From a virus: a DNA stretch of 27,322 nt. A program made the position numbers and the translations under genes. Shown here piece after piece: positions 15,197 through 20,042 of the stretch. The notes under the pieces are model-generated. The model saw only the letters and a list, made by a program, of their open reading frames with translations. It did no database searches and was not told the DNA's origin. Numbering within the stretch: the first letter of the stretch is position 1; each line of letters opens with the position of its first letter. Location of the stretch: IMG/VR virus record IMGVR_UViG_3300008267_000279, positions 1 through 27,322 of that record; one strand, 5' to 3'.

Positions 15197-15217
15197 AATC
15201 GTTTAGTTTTAAAATTA

Positions 15218-15244
15218 ACCCTACTTACTTTACTTCGGTAGGGT
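15218..15244 (-). terminator. Hairpin between early genes
   Basis: accctac (15218-15224) pairs with gtagggt (15238-15244), 13-nt loop, followed on the minus strand by TAATTTTAAAAC. It is either a weak terminator after the 126-aa gene or part of the leader of the 178-aa gene. The surrounding 15197-15312 has no ORF. Confidence 0.45.
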
Positions 15245-15312
15245 GTTTGCAAGTTTAATATAAAATCAAATCACGTAATTAATATGTATCACTTGCGGTG
15301 TTTAGTTAATTA

Positions 15313-15693
15313 TTACTTTCTCATACTTTGTAATTTCTGAATGTATAAAATTGCGTCCATTAATTCTTCTTTTAAATGCTGTAAAAAATCATCATTATTG
15401 TTTTCTTGTAGTGTTGTTCCGTATTTCTTAATTCCTACTTCTGAACGCTCTTTAAATTGATTTACTACGCTTTCTACTATTGAGTCTATTTTTTGTTCAG
15501 GTATATTGTTTACAATATTTATAAATTCCTCAATTGATTTTTTTCCCACATTATTTAATCGAGATAAATATTTAATATTTATTTTTCTTATATCGTAATC
15601 ATCAGAAATATTATAATAATGAGAATAATATCTTATTGAATTTCTAAGTCTAACACTTATTTTCTCATTTTTTAAAAAATCTTTTAGTTTCAT
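15313..15693 (-). CDS. RNAP alpha-CTD-like domain fused to MazG-like domain
   Basis: A 126-aa protein. The N-terminal 60 residues ('KISVRLRNSIRYYSHYYNIS' then 'IKYLSRLNNVGKKSIEEFIN') closely follow the RNA polymerase alpha C-terminal domain, including the 'L-x-R-x-x-N-x-G-K-K-S-x-x-E' helix-hairpin-helix. The C-terminal part ('QFKERSEVGIKKYGTTLQEN' then 'FLQHLKEELMDAILYIQKLQ') has the R-x-x-x-G-x-K-Y-G and H-x-x-E-E-x-x-D-A motifs of phage MazG-like nucleotide pyrophosphohydrolases. The first domain could contact sigma, host polymerase or DNA. The fusion is odd but short proteins with these halves may be known in phages. Confidence 0.6.
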   Translation of the reverse strand: MKLKDFLKNEKISVRLRNSIRYYSHYYNISDDYDIRKINIKYLSRLNNVGKKSIEEFINIVNNIPEQKIDSIVESVVNQFKERSEVGIKKYGTTLQENNNDDFLQHLKEELMDAILYIQKLQSMRK

Positions 15694-15694
15694 A

Positions 15695-15844
15695 CTAATA
15701 TACTTTAATTATTTGTTTGTTGTTAAATACTTGTGTTTCGATTATTAACCCTGTTGCAGTTTTTTCGATTAAAACTCTTTTAGGCTTTCTTAAAAGTTTG
15801 TTTAAATAACTTCTAAATGTTACGGCTTTTCTTAATAGTTTCAT
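15695..15844 (-). CDS. Hypothetical basic protein, 49 aa
   Basis: ATG at 15844 to TAG at 15695-15697, 1 bp before the next start. Product 'MKLLRKAVTFRSYLNKLLRK' 'PKRVLIEKTATGLIIETQ...' is basic with a helix then two strands. It lies 2 bp after the previous gene's stop. Packing and codon use match the early operon. No family recognised. Confidence 0.55.
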   Translation of the reverse strand: MKLLRKAVTFRSYLNKLLRKPKRVLIEKTATGLIIETQVFNNKQIIKVY

Positions 15845-15846
15845 AA

Positions 15847-16014
15847 TTATAAGTTTTTGATTAATTCTGTTAATTGTTCAGTTAGTTTTCTTTGTCTTAA
15901 AATTAACATATCATCGTTGCCAAAGCACGTTAATTCAATTTCAATATTCTCGATTTTTCTTGAAAGGTCTTTTAATTCTAAAAGTTTTTCCTCGCTTATA
16001 ATTGTTCCGTTCAT
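15847..16014 (-). CDS. Hypothetical coiled-coil-like protein, 55 aa
   Basis: ATG at 16014 overlaps the stop of the upstream gene by one base (TAATG). The product, containing 'LLELKDLSRKIENIEIELTC' and 'MLILRQRKLTEQLTELIKNL', is two heptad-like helices joined by a short acidic turn, so a small dimeric coiled coil is likely. Function unknown. Confidence 0.55.
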   Translation of the reverse strand: MNGTIISEEKLLELKDLSRKIENIEIELTCFGNDDMLILRQRKLTEQLTELIKNL

Positions 16015-16256
16015 TATTTGTTATGTATTAAAATTTGTTTTCCGTTTAAACCTTTTGAAGCCATTAACCATTTATGAGTTAAAGTTTTTTCGTATTCATT
16101 GCGTTGCTCTCTTTTAATTTCGTTTACTTCGTCTTGTAACTTATAAACTAATTCAGTTAACGCCTTAAATCTATGTTTAGAGTTGCTATAATTATATTGT
16201 ACACATTTACCTCTTAACTCTTTAGCTTTTTGTAATTGTTGAAAGATTGTTTTCAT
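16014..16256 (-). CDS. First gene of leftward early operon, hypothetical 80 aa
   Basis: The start is set at ATG 16256 ('MKTIFQQLQKAKELRGKCVQ'). A longer in-frame ATG at 16286 lies inside the -7 promoter element and so cannot be transcribed from it. The product is a charged helical protein with a coiled-coil stretch 'ELVYKLQDEVNEIKREQRNE'. Function unknown; early location suggests host takeover or regulation. Confidence 0.6.
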   Translation of the reverse strand: MKTIFQQLQKAKELRGKCVQYNYSNSKHRFKALTELVYKLQDEVNEIKREQRNEYEKTLTHKWLMASKGLNGKQILIHNK

Positions 16257-16283
16257 AATTAATTTTGTTATCGTTAGACATGG

Positions 16284-16314
16284 CAAATATACGAATAGTT
16301 TTTACATAAACAAC
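16284..16314 (-). promoter_or_regulatory. Leftward early promoter
   Basis: Minus strand: GTTG (16314-16311), 19 bp, TATATTTG (16291-16284). The -7 element is perfect, and the -33 has one change from TTTG. It decides the start of the 80-aa gene. Confidence 0.65.
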
Positions 16315-16360
16315 TATTTTTTACTAAAAGTTTATTTTTTTTTATTTTTTGTGTATTTTA

Positions 16361-16391
16361 TTTGGTAGGTAATATTTTTTGACTATATTTG
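16361..16391 (+). promoter_or_regulatory. Rightward early promoter
   Basis: TTTG (16361-16364), 19 bp, TATATTTG (16384-16391), an exact Bacteroidota promoter. It diverges from the leftward promoter, leaving about 45 bp between the two -33 boxes for an operator. Confidence 0.75.
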
Positions 16392-16418
16392 TACCATAAT
16401 AATAAACAAAAATAAATT

Positions 16419-16652
16419 ATTAAAAACTCAATTACAAATATCGCTAAACAAGTAATCGTTGAATTACAAAAATCTGAATACAAAAATTTAGATATGTACA
16501 ATTGTATCGTTTCTGGTTGCATTAATAATTCATTTATTAATTTCGATACTGAACATGCTTATATTTCTTTTAAAGTATTTATAGCTAAAGAAATTAGCGT
16601 TTTAAATAATGAATTATACAGAATAATTTTCCCAATTTGTGAATACAAATAA
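16419..16652 (+). CDS. First rightward gene, no ATG at the expected start
   Basis: After the promoter, the frame opens at ATT 16419 as (I)KNSITNIAKQVIVELQKSEY... and stays open for 77 codons to TAA 16650-16652. The context 'aataaatt-att-aaaaac' is exactly where an ATG would be expected. The first true ATG is at 16494 and gives 52 aa ('MYNCIVSGCINNSFINFDTE'). So either ATT is used as a rare start, or ATG has mutated and only the short form is made. The next gene begins 1 bp after its stop. The product is helical with a few Cys; function unknown. Confidence 0.45.
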   Translation: MKNSITNIAKQVIVELQKSEYKNLDMYNCIVSGCINNSFINFDTEHAYISFKVFIAKEISVLNNELYRIIFPICEYK

Positions 16653-16653
16653 T

Positions 16654-16812
16654 ATGAATGAAGCTATTTATATTTTAGAACGTGAAAAATATTTATTAAA
16701 ACAATGTTTAAAAGGCTTCGATGTTTAAAAATATTCAGAAGACTTTAAATAAAGAAATGATAAATTAAAAGATATTAATAACGCATTAGAAAAACTTAAA
16801 AACATTTTATGA
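16654..16812 (+). pseudogene. Small gene with two in-frame TAA codons
   Basis: ATG at 16654 reads 'MNEAIYILEREKYLLKQCLK' 'GFDV', TAA (16726-16728), 'KYSEDFK', TAA (16750-16752), 'RNDKLKDINNALEKLKNIL', TGA (16810-16812). The frame is coherent across both stops and ends in an ATGA overlap with the next gene, so this was one 52-codon gene. Both TAA could arise from GAA by one G-to-T change. The intact protein would be a two-helix coiled coil of a kind common in Flavobacteriia phages. Confidence 0.65.
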
Positions 16813-17102
16813 AAACACAGGATAAAATTGAAATTTTAAATTTAATAAAAAATGAAATAAAAGAGTTAGAACAAAATAAATTAAACGTATTGACTTTTTA
16901 TGATTTATACCAATTATTAAATAAAGCTGTTAATAAATTAAATTTAGAATTAATTGAAAACCATAAAAAAACAATAAAAGGAATAAGCGATTTGCATAAA
17001 TGTAAATGTTTACGACCTCAACCAAATTGTTTTAGTGGTTTATGTAGTTATTGCAACAAAATTATTGAAAGAAATATTACAACTAATCATTTTAAAAAAT
17101 AA
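16809..17102 (+). CDS. Hypothetical protein with C-terminal Zn-ribbon-like cluster
   Basis: A 97-aa protein: an acidic/lysine-rich helical region up to residue 60, then 'HKCKCLRPQPNCFSGLCSYC', where spaced Cys pairs (C-x-C ... C-x-x-x-x-C-x-x-C) can bind zinc. It would be a small DNA-binding or adaptor protein. It starts in ATGA overlap with the pseudogene and ends 1 bp before the HTH gene, so it belongs to the phage's own early operon. Function unknown. Confidence 0.55.
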   Translation: MKTQDKIEILNLIKNEIKELEQNKLNVLTFYDLYQLLNKAVNKLNLELIENHKKTIKGISDLHKCKCLRPQPNCFSGLCSYCNKIIERNITTNHFKK

Positions 17103-17103
17103 C

Positions 17104-17313
17104 ATGATAACAACCTTACAAACATTGGTCTTTGAATCTGGACTAAATCAAAATGAATTTGCTGAAAGAGTAGGCGTAAAATTAGGAACTCTTAAAGCAC
17201 AACTCGCAAAGAAAAACACTATTAAACACTCTTTAGAATACGCTCGTAAATTAGGACTTAATTCTGTAAAAGGCTATGAAAGTGGCTTTTATGTTGAGCT
17301 GGTTATTGGCTAA
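17104..17313 (+). CDS. Cro/Xre-like helix-turn-helix regulator, 69 aa
   Basis: Start at ATG 17104, 1 bp after the previous stop. Residues 5-48 ('LQTLVFESGLNQNEFAERVG' then 'VKLGTLKAQLAKKNTIKHSL') have the five-helix Xre plan with recognition helix around 'KLGTLKAQL'. The C-terminus 'GYESGFYVELVIG' may form a dimer strand as in Cro. It could repress the divergent promoters. Its stop codon overlaps the left end (AAC) of the first attC-like site, so the cassette array was joined exactly at the end of this gene, or this gene is itself a cassette gene whose left end has been lost. Confidence 0.7.
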   Translation: MITTLQTLVFESGLNQNEFAERVGVKLGTLKAQLAKKNTIKHSLEYARKLGLNSVKGYESGFYVELVIG

Positions 17314-17443
17314 CGTTCTCAGGCTTTGTGTCTGTTGCGACCAAAAATAAAACAAATTTTAATTTAAACACTAAAAATTACATATTATGACTGAACAAAA
17401 TTTAAAGACCGAGCCAAGCAATAGCACAAAACCTGTGTTATGT
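17308..17443 (+). repeat. attC-like site 1
   Basis: Left arm from AAC (17312-17314): AACG, spacer TTCT, CAGGCTTTGTG, T, CTGTTGC (to about 17338). Right arm 17417-17439, whose reverse complement reads AACA, CAGGTTTTGTG, CTATTGC. R' is GTTATGT (17437-17443). The loop (about 78 nt) holds the predicted ATG of the next gene. Confidence 0.8.
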
Positions 17444-17707
17444 GAAGTTAAGTGGATTCCTATATCCGAAATAAAAACCATTAACCCTACATATAGCATA
17501 ATGATTTGGCAACAGAATTTGTCAGATGAAGAATGTAGTAGATTTCAACGGGCATTTTGGTATAAAGACAGCCATATTGATATATATCCATTGACTCATA
17601 GAACTGTATTTGATTACAATGAAGAAAATGGTTTTTATGAAGGATATGACTTGGAAGGCGATATGTGTAGAGTAACACACTTTGCGATAGTAAACGCTCC
17701 AAATTAA
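17387..17707 (+). CDS. Cassette 2 gene, hypothetical; start uncertain
   Basis: The longest frame is 106 aa, but its ATG at 17387 and first 18 codons lie inside attC-like site 1 (17308-17443). GTG at 17435 (codon 17) or ATG at 17501 would give 90 or 68 aa. The body, 'YSIMIWQQNLSDEECSRFQR' and 'LTHRTVFDYNEENGFYEGYD', is an acidic, aromatic small alpha-beta protein of the kind common among integron cassettes. No family is known to me. It is the only ORF of its cassette and its stop is 8 bp before the next AAC. Confidence 0.55.
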   Translation: MTEQNLKTEPSNSTKPVLCEVKWIPISEIKTINPTYSIMIWQQNLSDEECSRFQRAFWYKDSHIDIYPLTHRTVFDYNEENGFYEGYDLEGDMCRVTHFAIVNAPN

Positions 17708-17711
17708 TTTC

Positions 17712-17828
17712 ACATAACGTTCTCCGGCTTGTAGTCAGTAGCTTGAAATCGGAACGATTTTAAAGCAATGAAAAAAGCGAAATATCAAATAAATACTAAC
17801 AAGCTATTGCTACAAACTGGTGTTAACA
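17712..17828 (+). repeat. attC-like site 2
   Basis: AAC at 17716-17718. Left arm CCGGCTTGTAG, T, CAGTAGCTTG after spacer TTCT. Right arm 17800-17820, reverse complement CCAGTTTGTAG, CAATAGCTTG. R' is GTTAACA (17822-17828). Preceding ACATAAC is the exact complement of site 1's GTTATGT. Confidence 0.8.
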
Positions 17829-17848
17829 GTAGCTTTTAAAAACAAGAA

Positions 17849-18139
17849 ATGAAACAAGATCTTTTCACTGAAGAATTTTTAAAAGAAATAGGTTTTACTT
17901 TAACTGAAAAGAAACAAAGTCAGTTTAAACCTTATTCAATTTATGGTAAAGCACAAGATAGAATTGGATTAACAATTTTACAATGGTGCGAAGAAGGTCA
18001 TTCTTGTACTTATTTTGGGGATAAATTAGAACCAAATACAAGTTTAGGAATATTAAAAGATGGAGGAACAAGAACTGTTTTTAATGGCTACGTTTATACG
18101 CAAGATGATGTTCGTAAAATATTATCGTTAACGTGGTAA
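17849..18139 (+). CDS. Cassette 3 gene, hypothetical 96 aa
   Basis: ATG 27 nt after the R' GTT of site 2, stop 14 nt before the AAC of site 3. The product 'MKQDLFTEEFLKEIGFTLTE' followed by 'FKPYSIYGKAQDRIGLTILQ' and 'LGILKDGGTRTVFNGYVYTQ' is a small beta-rich protein with a C-terminal 'DDVRKIL' helix. It is built like typical integron cassette products of unknown function. No secretion signal or membrane segment, so it should act in the cytoplasm. Confidence 0.7.
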   Translation: MKQDLFTEEFLKEIGFTLTEKKQSQFKPYSIYGKAQDRIGLTILQWCEEGHSCTYFGDKLEPNTSLGILKDGGTRTVFNGYVYTQDDVRKILSLTW

Positions 18140-18149
18140 ATAAAGTTAC

Positions 18150-18265
18150 TGTTAACGTTCCCACGCTTGGCATCAGTTGCCTAAGATGATAATCAAACGA
18201 ATCAATAACAAACAAATAATGTCAAAAGAAACACAAATGGCAATTGTGCCAAACGTGTGTTAAAA
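18150..18265 (+). repeat. attC-like site 3
   Basis: AAC at 18154-18156. Left arm CACGCTTGGCA, T, CAGTTGCC after spacer TTCC. Right arm 18239-18257, reverse complement CACGTTTGGCA, CAATTGCC. R' is GTTAAAA (18259-18265). The bases 18142-18156 are a 14/15 reverse complement of the start of cassette 3 (17822-17836). Confidence 0.85.
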
Positions 18266-18274
18266 AACGGTTTT

Positions 18275-19156
18275 ATGATAACAGTAAATTCAGTTTCAGG
18301 CGGTAAAACTTCAGCAAAATTAATGATTGATTTTCCTGCTGACCATAATATTTTTCAATTAGTTAGAACCGATGTTTTAAAAGCTAAGTTTATGAAAGGT
18401 AAAGACGAAAAAACACGTCAATTAATATCTGATAGAATTGGTTTTGAATTTGTTGGCACAATGGAAGAAGATGAATGTATTTATACAATTTTAGATTTAG
18501 AACAATTTACTGGTCAAGAAATTAAAATAAATACAAGTAAAAAAACATTTGAAGAAATGATTCTGCAACATGGTAATAGATATTTACCATCTCCACTAAG
18601 AAGATATTGCACAGAAGAATTAAAAATGCAGGTAGCTTTTGAATGGTGGAAAGAAAATATTAATGAAATTGTTGAAATGCGAATTGGTTATAGAGCTAAT
18701 GAAATGAGAAGAATGGCATCTAAAATAAAATCTTGCGATAAAAACAGAATAGAATCATTTAAGCACGTTATAGGAACAAAAGTTACTAAAAAAGGAACTC
18801 AACAAATATGGCAAACAACAAAATTTTCAAAGCCTATATTCCCTTTTATAGAATTAAAACCAACTTGGAAAGATGATATTATTAAATTTTGGCAAGATAA
18901 ACCTATAAGATTTGCTGAATTTAATAATTGTGTAGGTTGCTTTCATCGAGAACCAGCATTATTAAAATACCAATGGGAAAAGAATCCTGAAAAAATGCAA
19001 ATTTTTAGCGATTTTGAAAAAAACAGAAAGTACTCGAATGATACTTTAAAAGCCGATAAAGATATTACATACGAAAAAATTAAGAATCTAAACTTAAATG
19101 TAAAATTAACTGCTGATTCATTTTCAGAATGTGATTCTGGCTACTGCGGTTTATAA
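18275..19156 (+). CDS. Cassette 4 gene: PAPS reductase-like PP-loop enzyme
   Basis: A 293-aa protein starting at ATG 18275, 16 nt after site 3's GTT. A GTG at 18257 would start inside the attC. The PP-loop 'NSVSGGKTSAKL' (5-16, SGGKTS 8-13) binds ATP. 'LRRYCTEELK' (108-117) matches the R-x-C-T-x-x-L-K motif of phage PAPS reductase-family proteins. 'NNCVGCFHR' (Cys219, Cys222) and 'CDSGYCGL' (Cys286, Cys291) could hold an Fe-S cluster. The family includes sulfate assimilation, DndC-type DNA phosphorothioation and tRNA thiolation enzymes. Short phage forms have no proven substrate. It is a large, defined enzyme for a cassette gene. Its stop is followed by the AAC of site 4 within 13 nt. Confidence 0.8.
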   Translation: MITVNSVSGGKTSAKLMIDFPADHNIFQLVRTDVLKAKFMKGKDEKTRQLISDRIGFEFVGTMEEDECIYTILDLEQFTGQEIKINTSKKTFEEMILQHGNRYLPSPLRRYCTEELKMQVAFEWWKENINEIVEMRIGYRANEMRRMASKIKSCDKNRIESFKHVIGTKVTKKGTQQIWQTTKFSKPIFPFIELKPTWKDDIIKFWQDKPIRFAEFNNCVGCFHREPALLKYQWEKNPEKMQIFSDFEKNRKYSNDTLKADKDITYEKIKNLNLNVKLTADSFSECDSGYCGL

Positions 19157-19162
19157 ACTGTT

Positions 19163-19296
19163 TTTTAACGTTTGATAATTGTATTAGTAGCGTGCTGATA
19201 CAAAACGCATATCGCAATATAAAATATAGACAACAAGTAAAAAACAATTTTTAAATTAAACAATAACTAAGCTATTGATACAATTATTTGTTAGTA
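19163..19296 (+). repeat. attC-like site 4
   Basis: AAC at 19167-19169. Left arm GATAATTGTATTAGTAGC (to 19191). Right arm 19271-19288, reverse complement AATAATTGTATCAATAGC, 15 of 18 matching. R' is GTTAGTA (19290-19296). The bases 19154-19169 are a near-complement of the start of cassette 4 (18259-18274). Confidence 0.75.
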
Positions 19297-19319
19297 GCTG
19301 TGTTTTAAAAGACAATATT

Positions 19320-19523
19320 ATGAAAAAAGTAGCAAAAAAAACTGAATTTTTTTTAGACACAGAAAGAGAAATAAGTACAACAGGATTTAATCCAAGTAGA
19401 GGTTTTTATACTTATATAGAATTTTCAGATAAATCAAGTTTATGGATTGATTCAAAAGGAAATGAAATAGACGATAATAATTGGATAAAAAAACTTAATT
19501 ATTTTAAAGTATGTGTTGAGTAA
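19320..19523 (+). CDS. Cassette 5 gene, hypothetical 67 aa
   Basis: Start at ATG 19320, 30 nt after the GTT of site 4. A longer frame from 19275 would run through the attC arm. The product opens 'MKKVAKKTEFFLDTEREI' and continues 'GFNPSRGFYTYIEFSDKSSL' then 'NEIDDNNWIKKLNYFKV', a small strand-rich protein with acidic loops. The stop overlaps the half site that ends the array. Function unknown. Confidence 0.6.
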   Translation: MKKVAKKTEFFLDTEREISTTGFNPSRGFYTYIEFSDKSSLWIDSKGNEIDDNNWIKKLNYFKVCVE

Positions 19524-19536
19524 CATAGCTACTAAC
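19522..19536 (+). repeat. Half attC-like site ending the array
   Basis: AACATAGCTACTAAC is the 14/15 reverse complement of the beginning of cassette 5 (19290-19304), so it is its R'' end. The sequence then changes directly after AAC (19534-19536) to unrelated DNA, with no left-arm spacer and no right arm. Confidence 0.7.
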
Positions 19537-19570
19537 TATTCGATTGACGCTATAAAAGTATTACTTATTT

Positions 19571-19759
19571 ATGCCAAAGCCTATAAAATATACTAAAAGT
19601 AAAGTAGTAAAACTATCACAAACTCAATATGATACTTTAAAAAAGTTAGAAAGTTATAATATTAGAGTTTGTGATTTTATCAGAGACGCAATTTCTGAAA
19701 AGCTACAACGTGAAAAACACGAAATAATTAAACCTAAAAAGGAATATTGTCCGTTTTAA
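19571..19759 (+). CDS. Ribbon-helix-helix type DNA-binding protein, 62 aa
   Basis: Basic protein whose residues 10-48 ('SKVVKLSQTQYDTLKKLESY' then 'NIRVCDFIRDAISEKLQREK') read as one strand and two helices of the Arc/MetJ ribbon-helix-helix fold, with a C-terminal basic tail 'HEIIKPKKEYCPF'. It is the first gene after the cassette array, probably the resumption of the phage's own early operon. Likely a small repressor. Confidence 0.6.
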   Translation: MPKPIKYTKSKVVKLSQTQYDTLKKLESYNIRVCDFIRDAISEKLQREKHEIIKPKKEYCPF

Positions 19760-19763
19760 TTAT

Positions 19764-19771
19764 TATATTTG
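19764..19771 (+). promoter_or_regulatory. TATATTTG promoter element
   Basis: Matches the -7 consensus TAnnTTTG 22 bp before the ATG of the 82-aa gene. No clear -33 TTTG at 19-20 bp upstream, so a weak promoter or one helped by an activator. Confidence 0.4.
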
Positions 19772-19793
19772 TAACTAATTAAACACTAAAATT

Positions 19794-20042
19794 ATGAAAC
19801 CAATAGAAAAAGCTAAAGAATTAGTAAAAAGATTTGAACAAAAATTAAAGTATGATTATAGTAATCATTGTTATACATATAATTTTGGTCATTGTAGGGA
19901 ATGTGCTTTAATTGCAGTTGATGAAATATTAAAAGAAGTTCCTGCTGAAATATTAGATGCATATAAAGGCGAAACTCAATTTATAATAAATGATAATTAT
20001 AAATATTGGTTAAAAGTAAAAGAAGAAATACAAAAACTATGA
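19794..20042 (+). CDS. Hypothetical phage protein, 82 aa
   Basis: Helical protein 'MKPIEKAKELVKRFEQKLKY' ... 'GHCRECALIAVDEILKEVPA'. The pattern 'A-K-E-L-V-x-x-F ... C-A-L-I-A-V-D-E-I-L' is familiar from many Bacteroidota phages and prophages, where its function is not known. It overlaps the lipoprotein start (ATGA). Two Cys and two His ('NHCYTYNFGHCREC') might bind metal. Confidence 0.65.
   Translation: MKPIEKAKELVKRFEQKLKYDYSNHCYTYNFGHCRECALIAVDEILKEVPAEILDAYKGETQFIINDNYKYWLKVKEEIQKL

Larger units (their letters stand above)
17312..19536 (+). mobile_element. CALIN-like array of integron-type gene cassettes in phage DNA
   Basis: Four complete attC-like sites and one half site, all in the same orientation, enclose four small transcription units (cassettes 17438-17822, 17823-18259, 18260-19290, 19291-19536). 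Each site shows AAC...GTT ends, a left-arm-only 4-nt (3-nt in site 4) spacer TTYY, and arms pairing over about 17 bp, with one extrahelical T in sites 1-3. Each cassette's first 11-16 nt is the reverse complement of its last bases, as expected when a circular cassette's own ends form the attC stem. No tyrosine recombinase, attI or Pc promoter is visible. Mobilisation would need an integrase from the host. Confidence 0.8.

Noticed and set aside
16257-16420. tRNA or structured RNA in the divergent intergenic region
   Set aside because: No cloverleaf or stable stems seen; the sequence is AT-rich promoter DNA.
16654-16812. Alternative genetic code (TAA recoded) to explain the two in-frame TAA codons
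   Set aside because: TAA is the normal stop of many intact genes in the window, with next starts placed right after it, so only this gene (and its neighbour's start) is damaged.
18257-18274. GTG start for the PAPS reductase-like gene
   Set aside because: It lies in the right arm and GTT core of attC-like site 3, whereas ATG 18275 gives the expected N-terminus two residues before the core strand and 16 nt after the site.
17308-19536. CRISPR array or simple dispersed repeat as explanation of the recurring intergenic sequences
   Set aside because: The units do not share a constant repeat with spacers; the arms differ in sequence between sites but keep the same palindromic geometry, which fits attC sites, not CRISPR.
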